Below, in pieces: positions 27,457 to 38,961 of a stretch of DNA of 64,000 nucleotides. The stretch covers positions 1 to 64,000 of the forward strand of contig JADKKI010000040.1 in the NCBI GenBank assembly GCA_016720595.1. Reading direction: 5' to 3'. This DNA is from Myxococcales bacterium (lineage in GTDB: Bacteria > Myxococcota_A > Polyangia > Haliangiales > Haliangiaceae). Both the position numbers and the translations under genes were made by a program. The number at the start of each line of letters is the position of its first letter. Positions within the stretch are counted from its first letter, which is position 1. The notes under the pieces were generated by a model. The model did not search any database, was not told the origin of the DNA, and saw only the letters and a list, made by a program, of their open reading frames with translations.

Positions 27457-28842
27457 ATGAACGCGATGTGGTTGGTGCTCGCCCTCGCAGCCTGTGGCAA
27501 GTCGGGCCGTTCGGCGCCACCCGCAGGCGAAGTCCCGGTGGTGTCGGCAGCGCTCGCCCCACCTGGGACGCCTGCGAGCGTGGCGGTCGCGAGCCCGCGG
27601 ATCACCACGCTCCTCGAGCGGCTCCACGGCACGGACCCCACGGCACGGAAGCAGGCGATCAGCGATCTCCGCGTGCTCGGTCAGGACCCGACCCTGACCG
27701 TGGACGAGGGGATCCAGCTGCTGCGCGCGACGCTGGCCTCGTATCCAGCTCCCGACGAGCCGTTCCTCGACGTCCCGGCCTCGATCGTCCTCGCCGTCGC
27801 GGCCCGGCCGCGCGCAGCCTATACGCCGGTGGTGGACGAGCTGTTCCCGCGCTGGGCCGGGCGCGTCCGGGCCCAGGGGCTGCGGCTCCTGGCCGCGATC
27901 GATGACGATCACACCGCCGCGACCTTCACCCGCCTGCTCAAGCCGTTCGCGCTCGATCCGGCGATGCCCTCCGAGGATCCCATGTTCCTCGAGCTCGAGC
28001 GCGCGCCCCACCATCCGGCGCTGATCGTCCCCGCGCTCCTCCAGATCGCGGACGATCCACGCTGGGCCGATGCCGCGCTCCTCGGCGTGCTGGCGTACTG
28101 CGACAAGCAGCTCGTCACGCCGGACGCGTTCCCCGGCGATCCCAGCGGCGTACTCGCAGCGTATGCCGTGCAGCGCAGCTGGCTCGAGCCGAAGCAGCGC
28201 CCCGGTGGGATCGGCTTCGACGCGACGGACGAGTACCTGCATCGCCGCGAGATCGCCAGCGTGACGCTCGACCTCATGAAGTGCCTCCCGGCGCCAAAGG
28301 TCCACGACGCACTCGTCCACGCCCTGACCTATCGCGATGCGCACCTCGCGTACTTCGGCGTCACCTCGCTCCTCGCACATGGCGAGGCGGTGCCCGCCGC
28401 GGCGGTCGAGCGCGTCGCGGCGAGCCCCGAGATGCGCGGCTGGCTGTTCCGCGCGCTGACGGATCACCCCGAGCTGTTCCCCGCGCGCTACGCCACGCAG
28501 CGCGCGATGGCCGAGGCGGCGATGGTCAGCTGGCTCGCCTATCCCACCGAGCTCGGCCGCCCGCCCGACGAGATCGTCCTCGGCAAGATCGTCACCAAGG
28601 GCCCCGCGGACTTCTACGTGTTCAAGTTCCGCACGCTCCCGCCGCACTGGGCCGCGAAGGATGGCTGGCTCGCCGGCATCGCGGGGCCGTATGCCCACGG
28701 CGGCCCGCTCGAGATCGAGAGTCCGGAGGGCACGTTCAGCAGCATGAAGCCGTACGCCAGCGCCACGCCCGAGGCGCACGTCGGGGATGTGTCGAAGATC
28801 CTCGAGGGCTGGCGGAAGAACCGCGGGCCTGCGGCGCCGTGA
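27457..28842 (+). CDS. Lipoprotein with HEAT-like helical repeats
   Basis: The ATG at 27457 gives a short lipoprotein signal (MNAMWLVLALAAC). The mature protein begins with a Pro/Ala linker and then has alpha-helical repeat units (TTLLERLHGTDPTARKQAISDLRVLG, SVTLDLMKCLPAPKVHDALVHALTYRDAHLAYFGVTSLL) consistent with HEAT/armadillo-type folding. A distinct C-terminal 80 residues (IVTKGPADFYVFKFRTLPPHWAAKDGWLAGIAGPYAHGG) recur in myxobacterial proteins that I know only as hypothetical. A periplasmic scaffold is an inference. Its stop is 3 bp from the end of alaS. Confidence 0.75.
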   Translation: MNAMWLVLALAACGKSGRSAPPAGEVPVVSAALAPPGTPASVAVASPRITTLLERLHGTDPTARKQAISDLRVLGQDPTLTVDEGIQLLRATLASYPAPDEPFLDVPASIVLAVAARPRAAYTPVVDELFPRWAGRVRAQGLRLLAAIDDDHTAATFTRLLKPFALDPAMPSEDPMFLELERAPHHPALIVPALLQIADDPRWADAALLGVLAYCDKQLVTPDAFPGDPSGVLAAYAVQRSWLEPKQRPGGIGFDATDEYLHRREIASVTLDLMKCLPAPKVHDALVHALTYRDAHLAYFGVTSLLAHGEAVPAAAVERVAASPEMRGWLFRALTDHPELFPARYATQRAMAEAAMVSWLAYPTELGRPPDEIVLGKIVTKGPADFYVFKFRTLPPHWAAKDGWLAGIAGPYAHGGPLEIESPEGTFSSMKPYASATPEAHVGDVSKILEGWRKNRGPAAP

Positions 28843-28845
28843 CGC

Positions 28846-31515
<2,670 letters not shown>

Positions 31516-31521
31516 GACGAC

Positions 31522-31527
31522 AACCTA
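31522..31527 (-). promoter_or_regulatory. -10 box (TAGGTT, extended TGC) for alaS
   Basis: On the minus strand TGC-TAGGTT ends 6 nt before the GTG start of alaS. The essential alaS gene having this layout is the clearest sign that leaderless initiation is used in this genome. Confidence 0.6.
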
Positions 31528-31635
31528 GCAGATCCGCCACCGCCCGGACTTGCACCACTTGCACGACTTGCGCATTCGTCCGAGCCCCCGCGATCGCGAA
31601 GATCGGAGCGCGGACATCATGCGTCTTGTGCAGCC

Positions 31636-32352
31636 ATGACCAGACTCGCTTGGCTCCTGCTCCCCACGCTCCCCGCTCTCCTCGCTCTCCCTTCCAACGC
31701 GCACGCGTACTGCGGCACAGTCACCGGGCTCGCACCTGGCATCGCTTCACCCTCGGGCATCGAGGTCCCGCCCGACGGCGGGATCGTCGTCGGAGCGTTC
31801 GGCGCCGAAGGTCCGCTGCCCACCGGCGACCCCGCGATCCAGCCGCGCTGGACGATCCATGCGACCGCGCCCGCGAAGGCCGTCGCGATGAAGATCGCGA
31901 CGTTCGCCCCCGGGCTCGTCGCCTACCGGCCGTCGTCACGCGCGGTGCGTGCAGGTCGCGTGGATCTCGTCGATGACGCCGGCGAGGTGCGCGCCTGGGT
32001 GCGGATGACCCGGCAGGCGAAGCCGCACCTGCCCGCGCCCACCGCGATCTCGGCGACGCTGATCACCACGCCGGGCGCGCAGAGCCTCCGCGTCGAGCTC
32101 GCCGACAAGCCACCGGTAGGCGCGATCGCGATCGTGCTCACCGGCGAGAATGGGACGCCGCGCTCGTGGGGCCTGGTCCACCGCGATGAGACGCAGCAGA
32201 CGGCGTTCGCCGAGAACCGCTGCGAGGTCGTGCCGAACGGGACGATCCTCTCCGAGGTCGGCGATCCGGTCCGCGTGTTCTGGGTCGACGCGATGGGCCG
32301 CACGTCGGCCGCGAGCAAGCCGTTCGTGATCTCGGCGCCAGCGCAGCCGTAG
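31636..32352 (+). CDS. Secreted hypothetical protein (238 aa)
   Basis: A signal peptide (MTRLAWLLLPTLPALLALPSNAHA) is followed by a Gly/Pro-rich beta-type sequence (SGIEVPPDGGIVVGAFGAEGPLP, RVDLVDDAGEVRAWVRM, GAIAIVLTGENGTPRSWGLVH). Only two Cys, near the mature N- and C-terminal halves, could form a disulfide. No repeats or enzyme motifs are visible. It is convergent with the pilT-linked gene, 6 bp apart. An unrelated long frame upstream on this strand is antisense to alaS. Function is unknown. Confidence 0.78.
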   Translation: MTRLAWLLLPTLPALLALPSNAHAYCGTVTGLAPGIASPSGIEVPPDGGIVVGAFGAEGPLPTGDPAIQPRWTIHATAPAKAVAMKIATFAPGLVAYRPSSRAVRAGRVDLVDDAGEVRAWVRMTRQAKPHLPAPTAISATLITTPGAQSLRVELADKPPVGAIAIVLTGENGTPRSWGLVHRDETQQTAFAENRCEVVPNGTILSEVGDPVRVFWVDAMGRTSAASKPFVISAPAQP

Positions 32353-32358
32353 CCGCGA

Positions 32359-34092
32359 TCAGTACAGGTAGCCGACGGTGACCGCACCGCCGAGGTAATT
32401 GTCGCGCGCGCCGAACACGTCCTGATCCGTATCCGTGTCACGACCCGTGGTCATCGTCCCGGTGCCCTTGAAGCTGAAGCCGATCGTCTCGAACTTGAAG
32501 GCGGCGCGGGCGAAGATGTTCTTGGTCAGCAGGTAGTCGCCGCCGATCTCGCCCTCGAAGCCGGTGACCGTCGCGGCGCCGTACGAATCGTTCTTCTGGA
32601 TCGCGCCGGTGCCGAGGAACGCCATGAACCCGACGTTCAGGTTGAACGTGATCTTCGGCGTGATCGCGAACCGCAGGAACGCGCCCGGATCGAGGATCGT
32701 GTAGTTGACGTTCGGCAGGTCAGAGCTGACGCCGTTCGAGGTGCCGATCGTGAAGTTCTGCCGGCCGAGCCGCAGCGTGCCACCGACCACGGCCTTCGAG
32801 CCCAGCGGATAGCGGAACGCGGCGCCGAGGGCGAACCGCGCCTGCGCGGTGGGCAGCGTGACGGTGCCCTGCTTCGACTGGATCTTGAGGACCTTGTCGT
32901 ACATGAACGTCAGGCCGACGTTCTTCAGCATGTCGTGCCGCTTGTGGCTGATCGCGAGCGGATACATCGTCACGTCGACGAGGATGCCGGCCACCGGCAC
33001 GCCCTTGTAGGGCTTCGGGTTGTTCCCGAGGTCCGCGGAGTACGTGAACGCCATGCGGCGCGCGTTGAACGACAGGCCGACGACGCCATCGATCGCACGC
33101 TCGCCCGGTGAGGTCGCCAGCGGGCCATCGCCCTCGTCGCCAGACGCCTCGACGCCCTCCTCTTCCTCTTCGCCATCGTCCTTGCGGGCGACCTTCTTCT
33201 TCGGCTTCTTCTCGCCGTCGCCCTCCTCGTCCTCGCCCTCGTCCTTCTTCACGACCTTCTTCGGCTTGGGCAGCGGGCTGTCTTCCTCGTCCCCGCCCTC
33301 GTCCTTCTTCACGACGGGCTTCTTCTCGTCCTTCTTCGTGCGAAGGGCGTTGGTCTCCTCGTCATCCTTCTTGCCGAAGCCCTTCTTGGTCGGCTTCTCC
33401 TCGTCCTCGCCCTCGTCTTCCTTGACGTCCTTCTTCTTGCCGAAGCCCTTCTTGGTCGGCTTCTCCTCGTCCTCGCCCTCGTCGACGTTGGAGTCCTTCT
33501 TCTTGCCGAAGCCCTTCTTGGTCGGCTTCTCCTCGTCCTCGCCCTCGTCTTCCTTGACGTCCTTCTTCTTCTTCGTCGGCTTCTCTTCGTCCTCGCCCTC
33601 GTCGTCGCCGCCACCGCCGCGGTTGGAGGCGATGCCATCGATCGCGGGGATCAGCTCGTCCTTGAGATCCGTCGTGGTCTGGCCGTCGATCCGCGGCCCC
33701 TCCGCCTTCACATCGATGCGGCCGCCGACCATCGCGCCGGACTTGCCCGCGTGGACCTTGAGCTGGAGGATGTAGTTCTCGCGGCGCTTCTCGACCTTGC
33801 CCTGGATGATCGCGTCGATCTTGAGCTTCTTCGCGATCTTCTTGAGATCCTTGTCGCTGCCGCCGCCGGCATCGAGCTCCTCGGCCGTACCGTTCCACTT
33901 GTCGATCGGGATGACCGTGTGGGTCTTCTTGATCAGCTTGACCAGGTCAGCGTGGAACTTGTCGGCCTTGGGGCCCTCGAGCTCGAGCACGACCACGCGC
34001 TTCCGGCCGGCGATCGCGCTAGCGGGAAGGACGAGCCAGCCCGCGAGCAACCCGAGGATGAGCAGCCACCTATTCGATCTCGAATTCATCAT
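32359..34092 (-). CDS. Charged-repeat protein with outer-membrane-like C-terminal barrel, next to pilT
   Basis: A signal segment (NRWLLILGLLAGWLVLPASAIAG) leads into a CsgG/TolB-like N-terminal domain (KRVVVLELEGPKADKFH, LKIDAIIQGKVEKRRENYILQLKV). A long Glu/Asp/Lys region follows with a 22-residue unit (DEGEDEEKPTKKGFGKKKDV) repeated three to four times. The last 230 residues look like beta strands of an outer-membrane barrel (LGAAFRYPLGSKAVVGGTLRLGRQNF, ARAAFKFETIGFSFKG, ending GGAVTVGYLY with a terminal aromatic). ATG at 34092 has a GGGAGG site and lies 23 bp inside the end of pilT, so it is co-translated. Its location by pilT hints at a link to pili but no direct evidence exists. Confidence 0.78.
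   Translation of the reverse strand: MMNSRSNRWLLILGLLAGWLVLPASAIAGRKRVVVLELEGPKADKFHADLVKLIKKTHTVIPIDKWNGTAEELDAGGGSDKDLKKIAKKLKIDAIIQGKVEKRRENYILQLKVHAGKSGAMVGGRIDVKAEGPRIDGQTTTDLKDELIPAIDGIASNRGGGGDDEGEDEEKPTKKKKDVKEDEGEDEEKPTKKGFGKKKDSNVDEGEDEEKPTKKGFGKKKDVKEDEGEDEEKPTKKGFGKKDDEETNALRTKKDEKKPVVKKDEGGDEEDSPLPKPKKVVKKDEGEDEEGDGEKKPKKKVARKDDGEEEEEGVEASGDEGDGPLATSPGERAIDGVVGLSFNARRMAFTYSADLGNNPKPYKGVPVAGILVDVTMYPLAISHKRHDMLKNVGLTFMYDKVLKIQSKQGTVTLPTAQARFALGAAFRYPLGSKAVVGGTLRLGRQNFTIGTSNGVSSDLPNVNYTILDPGAFLRFAITPKITFNLNVGFMAFLGTGAIQKNDSYGAATVTGFEGEIGGDYLLTKNIFARAAFKFETIGFSFKGTGTMTTGRDTDTDQDVFGARDNYLGGAVTVGYLY
33369..33600. repeat. 66-bp in-gene tandem repeats
   Basis: About 3.5 copies of a 66-bp unit encode the KKKD/DEGEDEEKPTKKGFGK repeats of the pilT-adjacent gene. 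Confidence 0.8.
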
Positions 34093-35242
34093 TCGCGAGG
34101 CCTCCCGGTTTGGCGGCAGTTCCTGAGGTCGCGCCGCCACCCGAGTCCTTCCAGGATCCCGCGCTCTGCGACACACCACGGAATAGCAGAGCGAAGTCCG
34201 CGGGGCTCGTGGAGTGTTTGACGGCCTCCTCGTAGGTCACCAGCTTCTGCTTGACGAGCGCCGCCAGGCTCTGATCGAACGAGACCATCCCGTACGGGTG
34301 CAGGCCCTCGAAGATCGCGCCCTTGATCTCGCGGGTCCGCTGCGGATCCTCGATCATCTCGCGGATGCGCTCGGTGTTGACCATGATCTCGAGCGCCGGG
34401 ACCATGCCCTTGCCGTCGGCGCGCGGGAGCAAGCGCTGCGAGACCACGCCGCGCAACACGCTCGCGAGGGTCAGCCGGGCCTGCTGCTGCTGGTGCGTGG
34501 GGAACATCGAGATGATGCGGTTGATCGTCTCCGTGGCATCCACGGTGTGCAGCGTGGACAGCACGAGGTGGCCGGTCTCCGCGGCGGTCATCGCGATGCC
34601 CGCGGTCTCGAAGTCGCGGATCTCGCCGACGAGGATCACGTCCGGGTCCTGCCGGAGCGCTGCGCGCAGCGCGCGAGAGAACGTCATCGTGTCGAAGCCG
34701 ATCTCGCGCTGGTTCACGACCGCGCGCTTGTCGCGGAACGTGTACTCGATCGGGTCCTCGATCGTGACGATGTGATAGGCGTTCTGCGTGTTGACGTAGT
34801 CGATCATCGCGGCGAGCGTGGTCGACTTGCCCGAGCCGGTCGCACCCGTGACCAGCACGATGCCGCGCGGGGTGTTCGCGAGGTCGAGCACGGTCTGCGG
34901 CAGGTTCAGGCGTTCGAACGGCGGCACCTCGGGAGGGATCAAACGCAGCACCATGCCGACCGATCCACGCTGCTGGAACAGGTTGACGCGGTAGCGAACG
35001 CCATCCGGCGTCCCGTAGGCGAGATCGATGTCGAGGTTCTGCTCGAACTCCTCTCGCTGCCGGTCGTTCATCATGTGCACCGCGAACTGCGCGATGGATT
35101 CCCGCGTCAATGCAGGCACATCGCGCACGGTGCGCAGGTCCCCCTTGATGCGGAAGATGGGGGGTAAGCCCGCTTTGAGATGAACGTCCGAAGCCCCGAG
35201 CTGGCGGGCGGCGGCGAGCACGCGATCGAGGATCTGACTCAT
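34070..35242 (-). CDS. pilT: Twitching motility retraction ATPase PilT
   Basis: PilT hydrolyses ATP to retract type IV pili and drives social gliding in myxobacteria. The 390-aa protein has the N-terminal PAS-like domain (ASDVHLKAGLPPIFRIKGDL), Walker A GATGSGKST (133-141), the Asp box (TIEDPIEY), Walker B (DPDVILVGEIRDFET), His box (LVLSTLHT) and the PilT-type AIREGK-like C-terminal region. A Gly/Ser-rich tail (ending FEIE) extends beyond the usual C-terminus. It is followed at once by the charged-repeat gene and divergent from the zinc-ribbon/receiver pair. Confidence 0.95.
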   Translation of the reverse strand: MSQILDRVLAAARQLGASDVHLKAGLPPIFRIKGDLRTVRDVPALTRESIAQFAVHMMNDRQREEFEQNLDIDLAYGTPDGVRYRVNLFQQRGSVGMVLRLIPPEVPPFERLNLPQTVLDLANTPRGIVLVTGATGSGKSTTLAAMIDYVNTQNAYHIVTIEDPIEYTFRDKRAVVNQREIGFDTMTFSRALRAALRQDPDVILVGEIRDFETAGIAMTAAETGHLVLSTLHTVDATETINRIISMFPTHQQQQARLTLASVLRGVVSQRLLPRADGKGMVPALEIMVNTERIREMIEDPQRTREIKGAIFEGLHPYGMVSFDQSLAALVKQKLVTYEEAVKHSTSPADFALLFRGVSQSAGSWKDSGGGATSGTAAKPGGLANDEFEIE

Positions 35243-35337
35243 CGAGGCTGGACCTCAAGGGTACCACAGGGTCCCCGTCGGATCCGTTGACCAGATTCGA
35301 GCCCCGCGTGCCCGCGCTGAGTTACCCTTTGTCCGGG

Positions 35338-36027
35338 ATGCGTTGCCCAAGTTGCGGCACCGAGAACGCACCGGATTCCCGGTTCTGCGGTGGCTGTGGT
35401 GCACGCACGGCGCCCTCGACCGTGGCGCCGACACAGAAGATCTCCGACGACGCTCCGATGCCGCAACAGCCGGCCGGGTATGGCGGCGGCTACAGCGTTC
35501 CGCCCAGCAACTACTCGATCCCTCCACAGAACAGCGGGCCCGCGGCCTTGCCGCCGCCACCCTCCATCCCACCCACCAACAACGCTTATGGAAGTGGTCC
35601 GGGCAGCATCCCGCCCACCAACAACCCGTACGGCAATCGCCCCGGCAGCATCCCGCCTACCAATATCCCGTACGGCAACCGCCCCGGCAGCATCCCACCC
35701 ACCAACGTGGGGCCCGGTAGCATCCCACCCACCAACGTCGGGACCGGCAGCCAGCCGCCGCACCTCCGCCCAGGCACCGAATCCCAGGGTCCCGGGACGG
35801 TCCAGCGCCGGGCGAGTGTGCCGCCGGTCACCGGCCCCACGCCGTCGCTCTCGCTTCCGAAGAGGCAGGGGGGCGGCACGCGTTGGGGAGTGGTGATCTT
35901 CGTGTTGCTCCTCGATCTCGGGCTCGCCGCCACCGGCGCGTACCTGCTCCAGGCCGGCCTCGCCGAGGGTGCCACCAGCACCCCGACCGCCTCCGTCACC
36001 TCTTCCTCCGGAACGCCCTCGCCATGA
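35338..36027 (+). CDS. Zinc-ribbon, Pro-rich repeat, C-terminal membrane protein
   Basis: The protein begins with a four-Cys zinc ribbon (MRCPSCGTENAPDSRFCGGCG). It continues through a Pro/Gly/Asn linker containing at least four copies of the PGSIPPTN(N/I)PYGNR unit (DNA repeat of 42 bp, 35560-35756), and ends with a single membrane helix (WGVVIFVLLLDLGLAATGAYLL) and a short Ser/Thr tail. The cytoplasmic zinc ribbon on a flexible tether anchored to the inner membrane resembles sensors/adaptors in myxobacteria, but no partner is known. ATG at 35338 is 9 nt after a TACCCT box. The receiver gene overlaps its stop (ATGA). Confidence 0.8.
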   Translation: MRCPSCGTENAPDSRFCGGCGARTAPSTVAPTQKISDDAPMPQQPAGYGGGYSVPPSNYSIPPQNSGPAALPPPPSIPPTNNAYGSGPGSIPPTNNPYGNRPGSIPPTNIPYGNRPGSIPPTNVGPGSIPPTNVGTGSQPPHLRPGTESQGPGTVQRRASVPPVTGPTPSLSLPKRQGGGTRWGVVIFVLLLDLGLAATGAYLLQAGLAEGATSTPTASVTSSSGTPSP

Positions 36028-37082
36028 CCAACGAATCCTCGACCTCGGGCTCGTACCGATCGCAGCTCGCGGTGTCCTTGCTCGTCGGGATCGAGGTCCT
36101 GGTCCTCGACGGCGACGCGCGCGTACACGCCGGGATCGAGCAGCTGCTCTCCGAGGCCCAGCTCCACGTCACCTGCGTGACGACCGCGGATGACGCGCTC
36201 GCGGCCGTCGCGCGCCAGTTCTTCTCGGTGGTCCTGGTCGACATCGACACGCCGAACCCGAGCAACGGCATCGAGACGATCCGCGCGATCAAGCAGGCCT
36301 CACCCACCTCGATGGTGATCGCGATGACACCGCGCCGCTCGTATGACGACGCGGTCGAGAGCGTGCGCGCAGGAGCGATCGATCTGATCCTCAAGGCACC
36401 CGAGTCGGTCGCGTACCTGAAGGACCGCGTCCTCGATGCTGCGGGCCGCTCGGTGGGCAAGCGCGAGGTCGACTCCGTGCTCGTCGACGTGCGCGGCGTC
36501 CACGAGGAGTTCCTGCAGCGGTTCATGGAGACGGAGCGCCGCGCGATCGATCTCGCGGACAAAGCAGCGGGCAAGGATCCGGCGCGCTCGGTGATGCTCG
36601 ACGAGCTGCGCGTCCTCGTGATCGACGAGGTCGACGATTTCTTCACCGGTATGACCGAGCTCGCGCCCGCGGGCTACCTGTTCGTGCACGCGACCTCTGG
36701 CGGCGAGGGCCTCGATCGGATCAGCTCCGGCAGCTACCACTACGCGATGGTGGCCGAGGACGTCAGCGACCTCCCGGCCAAGACGATCGCGCGAACGATC
36801 CGCAACCAGCACCCCGACACCGTGGTCCTCACGTTCCTCGGCCCGGCGGAGAACGGGCGGGTCGAGCTCGTCGAGCAGGCCGGCACGCGGACACTGGTCA
36901 GCCCGTTCACCGAGGCCAAGCAGCTCGGCGACCGGCTCGATCAGCTCGCCGAGGCATGGCGCGTGAAGGCCCGCGAGCGTCGCTACACGCAGGCGTTCCG
37001 CGAGCGGCACTACGACTTCCTGCGGCGGTATGTCGAGCTGAAGACCAAGATCGAGCGCGCGATCAACGAGGGGCCGGGTTAG
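36024..37082 (+). CDS. Tandem receiver-domain protein
   Basis: The 352-aa protein holds a first receiver domain (residues about 25-145; VLVLDGDARV acidic pair, phosphoacceptor Asp in VVLVDIDTPN, then PTSMVIAMTPRR and the KAPES Lys). A second, degenerate one follows at about 190-320 (LRVLVIDEVDDF, but YAMVAEDVSD where the acceptor should be). No output domain follows, so it probably works by protein contacts. Start ATG at 36024 overlaps the zinc-ribbon gene stop (ATGA), implying co-translation; the two lie divergent from pilT, so a role in motility control is possible but unproven. Confidence 0.82.
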   Translation: MTNESSTSGSYRSQLAVSLLVGIEVLVLDGDARVHAGIEQLLSEAQLHVTCVTTADDALAAVARQFFSVVLVDIDTPNPSNGIETIRAIKQASPTSMVIAMTPRRSYDDAVESVRAGAIDLILKAPESVAYLKDRVLDAAGRSVGKREVDSVLVDVRGVHEEFLQRFMETERRAIDLADKAAGKDPARSVMLDELRVLVIDEVDDFFTGMTELAPAGYLFVHATSGGEGLDRISSGSYHYAMVAEDVSDLPAKTIARTIRNQHPDTVVLTFLGPAENGRVELVEQAGTRTLVSPFTEAKQLGDRLDQLAEAWRVKARERRYTQAFRERHYDFLRRYVELKTKIERAINEGPG

Positions 37083-37113
37083 GGCGCAGAGCAGTCGGCC
37101 AGCGGCGCGCTGG

Positions 37114-37180
37114 CCCCCCCCCCACCCGGGGCCCCCCCCCCCCCCCCCCCCCCCGAAGGGGGGCCCCCCCGCGCGCGCGC
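37114..37180. repeat. Poly-C and (GC)n tract
   Basis: A 10-C run (37114-37123) and a 23-C run (37132-37154) lie among G and GC runs. Such length is extreme even for a high-GC genome and may include sequencing or assembly error. Confidence 0.6.
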
Positions 37181-37756
37181 GGCGGGGGACACCCCGGCCG
37201 CATTCGCAGAAGCTCCGACCTCACATCGATGATGCGCTGGACGCGACAGCGTCACAGGGCGACCCTCAGCGCCTTCGGAGAGGCGCCACGCCGGTCCCTC
37301 ATCCGCAACCACCGGCGCACGAGCGGCGCCTCCGGACCTGAGCGCGAGACGCTCGCAGAAGCTCCCGCCGGGCGATGATCGCGATTCAAGCCCCGCGGGG
37401 ACTGGCGGCCCCGAGCCCGGGTCGCCCGACCCAGGCACCGGCCCTGGCGCCCCACCGAACATGGCGCCGGTCGCCACCGCCCCAACCCCCACCCGGCGCA
37501 CGGCCGGCGCCTCCGGACCTTGGCGCGGTCGCGACCGGCGTCGAAGGGACTGGCTCGCACGGGCACTGCCACTGCGGGCGCACGGCCGGCGCCTCCGGAC
37601 CTGAGCGCGAGACGCTCGCAGAAGCTCCCGATGGGAGCAGGCTCGCGCGGGCACTGCGGCCTGAGAGAGCCAAGCGCACGATCGCACCTCGAGTCCCGCA
37701 CGAACTGAACGCCCCCGAGCCGAGGCCTCGACCCCGACCGCCCACCGACCCGGGGC

Positions 37757-38070
37757 GCGATCACAACCAGCGTCGCAGAGCGCGTGCGAGCTGTGCGTTT
37801 GTGGACAGCCGCGCTGATGAGAGCGCGCCTGCCCACAAGCCGCACAGCCCGGTCCTGGTCCCCACCCCAGCTGTGGGCTTTCGAGAAGCGGACCGCCTCC
37901 CGACGATCGCCTCGCCTTCGCCGATCGCGACCGCGCCAACAGCTCACCCGATCGAGACACGCGGGCACCGGCGATGACCGACACGGCACCGACGCCGTTT
38001 GACATTGGTCCACGCGCGGCGCCTCCGGACCTGAGCGCGAGACGCTCGCAGAAGCTCCCGATGGGAGCAA
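37757..38070 (+). repeat. Long direct repeat, copy 1
   Basis: About 314 bp running from GATCACAACCAGCGTCG through GTGCGTTTGTGGACAGCCGC to the hairpin module. It is matched, with scattered changes and a few indels, by copy 2 at 38248-38570. Confidence 0.75.
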
Positions 38071-38247
38071 GCTCGCGCGGGCGCTGCAGCCTGAGAGAGC
38101 TGGGCCCTCGCCGCGACGGCTCCAAGCAAGCATGAGCCGAGCAGATGATCGCACCTCACGCCCTGCGGGGACTGACGGCCCCGAGCTCGCGCGTTGCGCG
38201 CGAGACACCGACGCTGCAGTGCGCAAAGCACGACCCCGCCGACCATG

Positions 38248-38570
38248 GCGCGGTCACGACCAGCGTCGGAGAGCGCGCGCGAGCTGTGCGTTTGTGGACA
38301 GCCGCGCTGATGAGAGCGCGCCTGCCCACAAGCCGCACAGCACGATCCTGGTGGTGAACCTTTCCCCGCCCCAAACCGTGGGCCTTCGAGAAGCGGACCG
38401 CCGCTCGACGCTCCACGTCGCCTTCGCGGATCGCGACCGCGCCAACAGCTCACCCGATCGAGACACGCGGGCACCGGCGATGACCGAGACGGCACCGACG
38501 CCGTTTGACATTGGCCCACGCGCGGCGCCTCCGGACCTGAGCGCGCGGCGCACGCAGAAGCTCCCGCCGC
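38248..38570 (+). repeat. Long direct repeat, copy 2
   Basis: About 323 bp, offset about 490 bp from copy 1, with the same order of submodules. Long identical stretches (for example GTGGACAGCCGCGCTGATGA) alternate with diverged ones. Confidence 0.75.
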
Positions 38571-38950
38571 GCGGAAGCACATCGACTCGCTGCCAGCCCC
38601 TCACCCTTCGTGATGTCCGACCGCCGGACACGTGGCCCGAAACCACGATCGCGATTCAGTCCCCGCCGGGACTGCCGCGTCGCGAGTTCTCGACGAGGCT
38701 CGAGGGTGCCGTGACGAATCTTCTCTGGCTTCTCTCTTTTCGCTTGACTGATTTCGACGTGCATCAAGGGCGTGCCCGACAAGGATCGCGATTTCCTCGT
38801 CGAGGACGCGGCCTCGTGCGCGCTGCGCGAAGTCGCCGCATCCGAACGATCGCCGTCGGGTCGCGAGCCTCAGGCGCACACACAGCGCAGTACAGAACCT
38901 CCAAAAACCTGGTGGTAGAAGTGATCGTGCGCGTGACAACCCACGCGTGT

Positions 38951-38957
38951 AGGAGGT
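38951..38957 (+). promoter_or_regulatory. Strong ribosome site for the HNH gene
   Basis: AGGAGGT (in TAGGAGGT) lies 4 nt before the GTG at 38962 and fixes that start; it contrasts with the leaderless layout of many neighbours. Confidence 0.7.
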
Positions 38958-38961
38958 CGTC

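Larger units (their letters stand above)
37325..38570. repeat. Dispersed GGCGCC...CTCCC hairpin module (4 main copies)
   Basis: Main copies at about 37325-37369, 37587-37670, 38018-38100 and 38523-38570 share GGCGCCTCCGGACCTGAGCGCG and GCAGAAGCTCCC. Within it GAGCG-5 nt-CGCTC and CTCCC-GAT-GGGAG can form small hairpins in the fuller copies. A shorter partial copy is at 37505-37521. Confidence 0.75.
37083..38961. other. Repeat-rich non-coding region
   Basis: About 1.9 kb without a credible gene. It opens with 10-C and 23-C tracts and (GC)n (37114-37180), and then holds repeated modules: a 314-323-bp direct repeat, at least four copies of a GGCGCCTCCGGACC...CTCCC hairpin module, and short GGGGACT palindromes. 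All open frames here are Arg/Ser/Pro/Ala shadows that repeat in step with the DNA. Confidence 0.75.

Noticed and set aside
33379..33600. Misassembled duplicate
   Set aside because: The 66-bp repeats keep the reading frame and vary slightly in sequence, so they look like real in-gene repeats.
37079..38582. Several 200-350-codon frames on both strands
   Set aside because: They repeat in step with DNA modules and have Ser/Arg/Ala/Pro content with no start context; treated as non-coding.
37300..38600. CRISPR-like repeat array
   Set aside because: Repeats vary in length and spacing, include 300-bp units and there are no cas genes.
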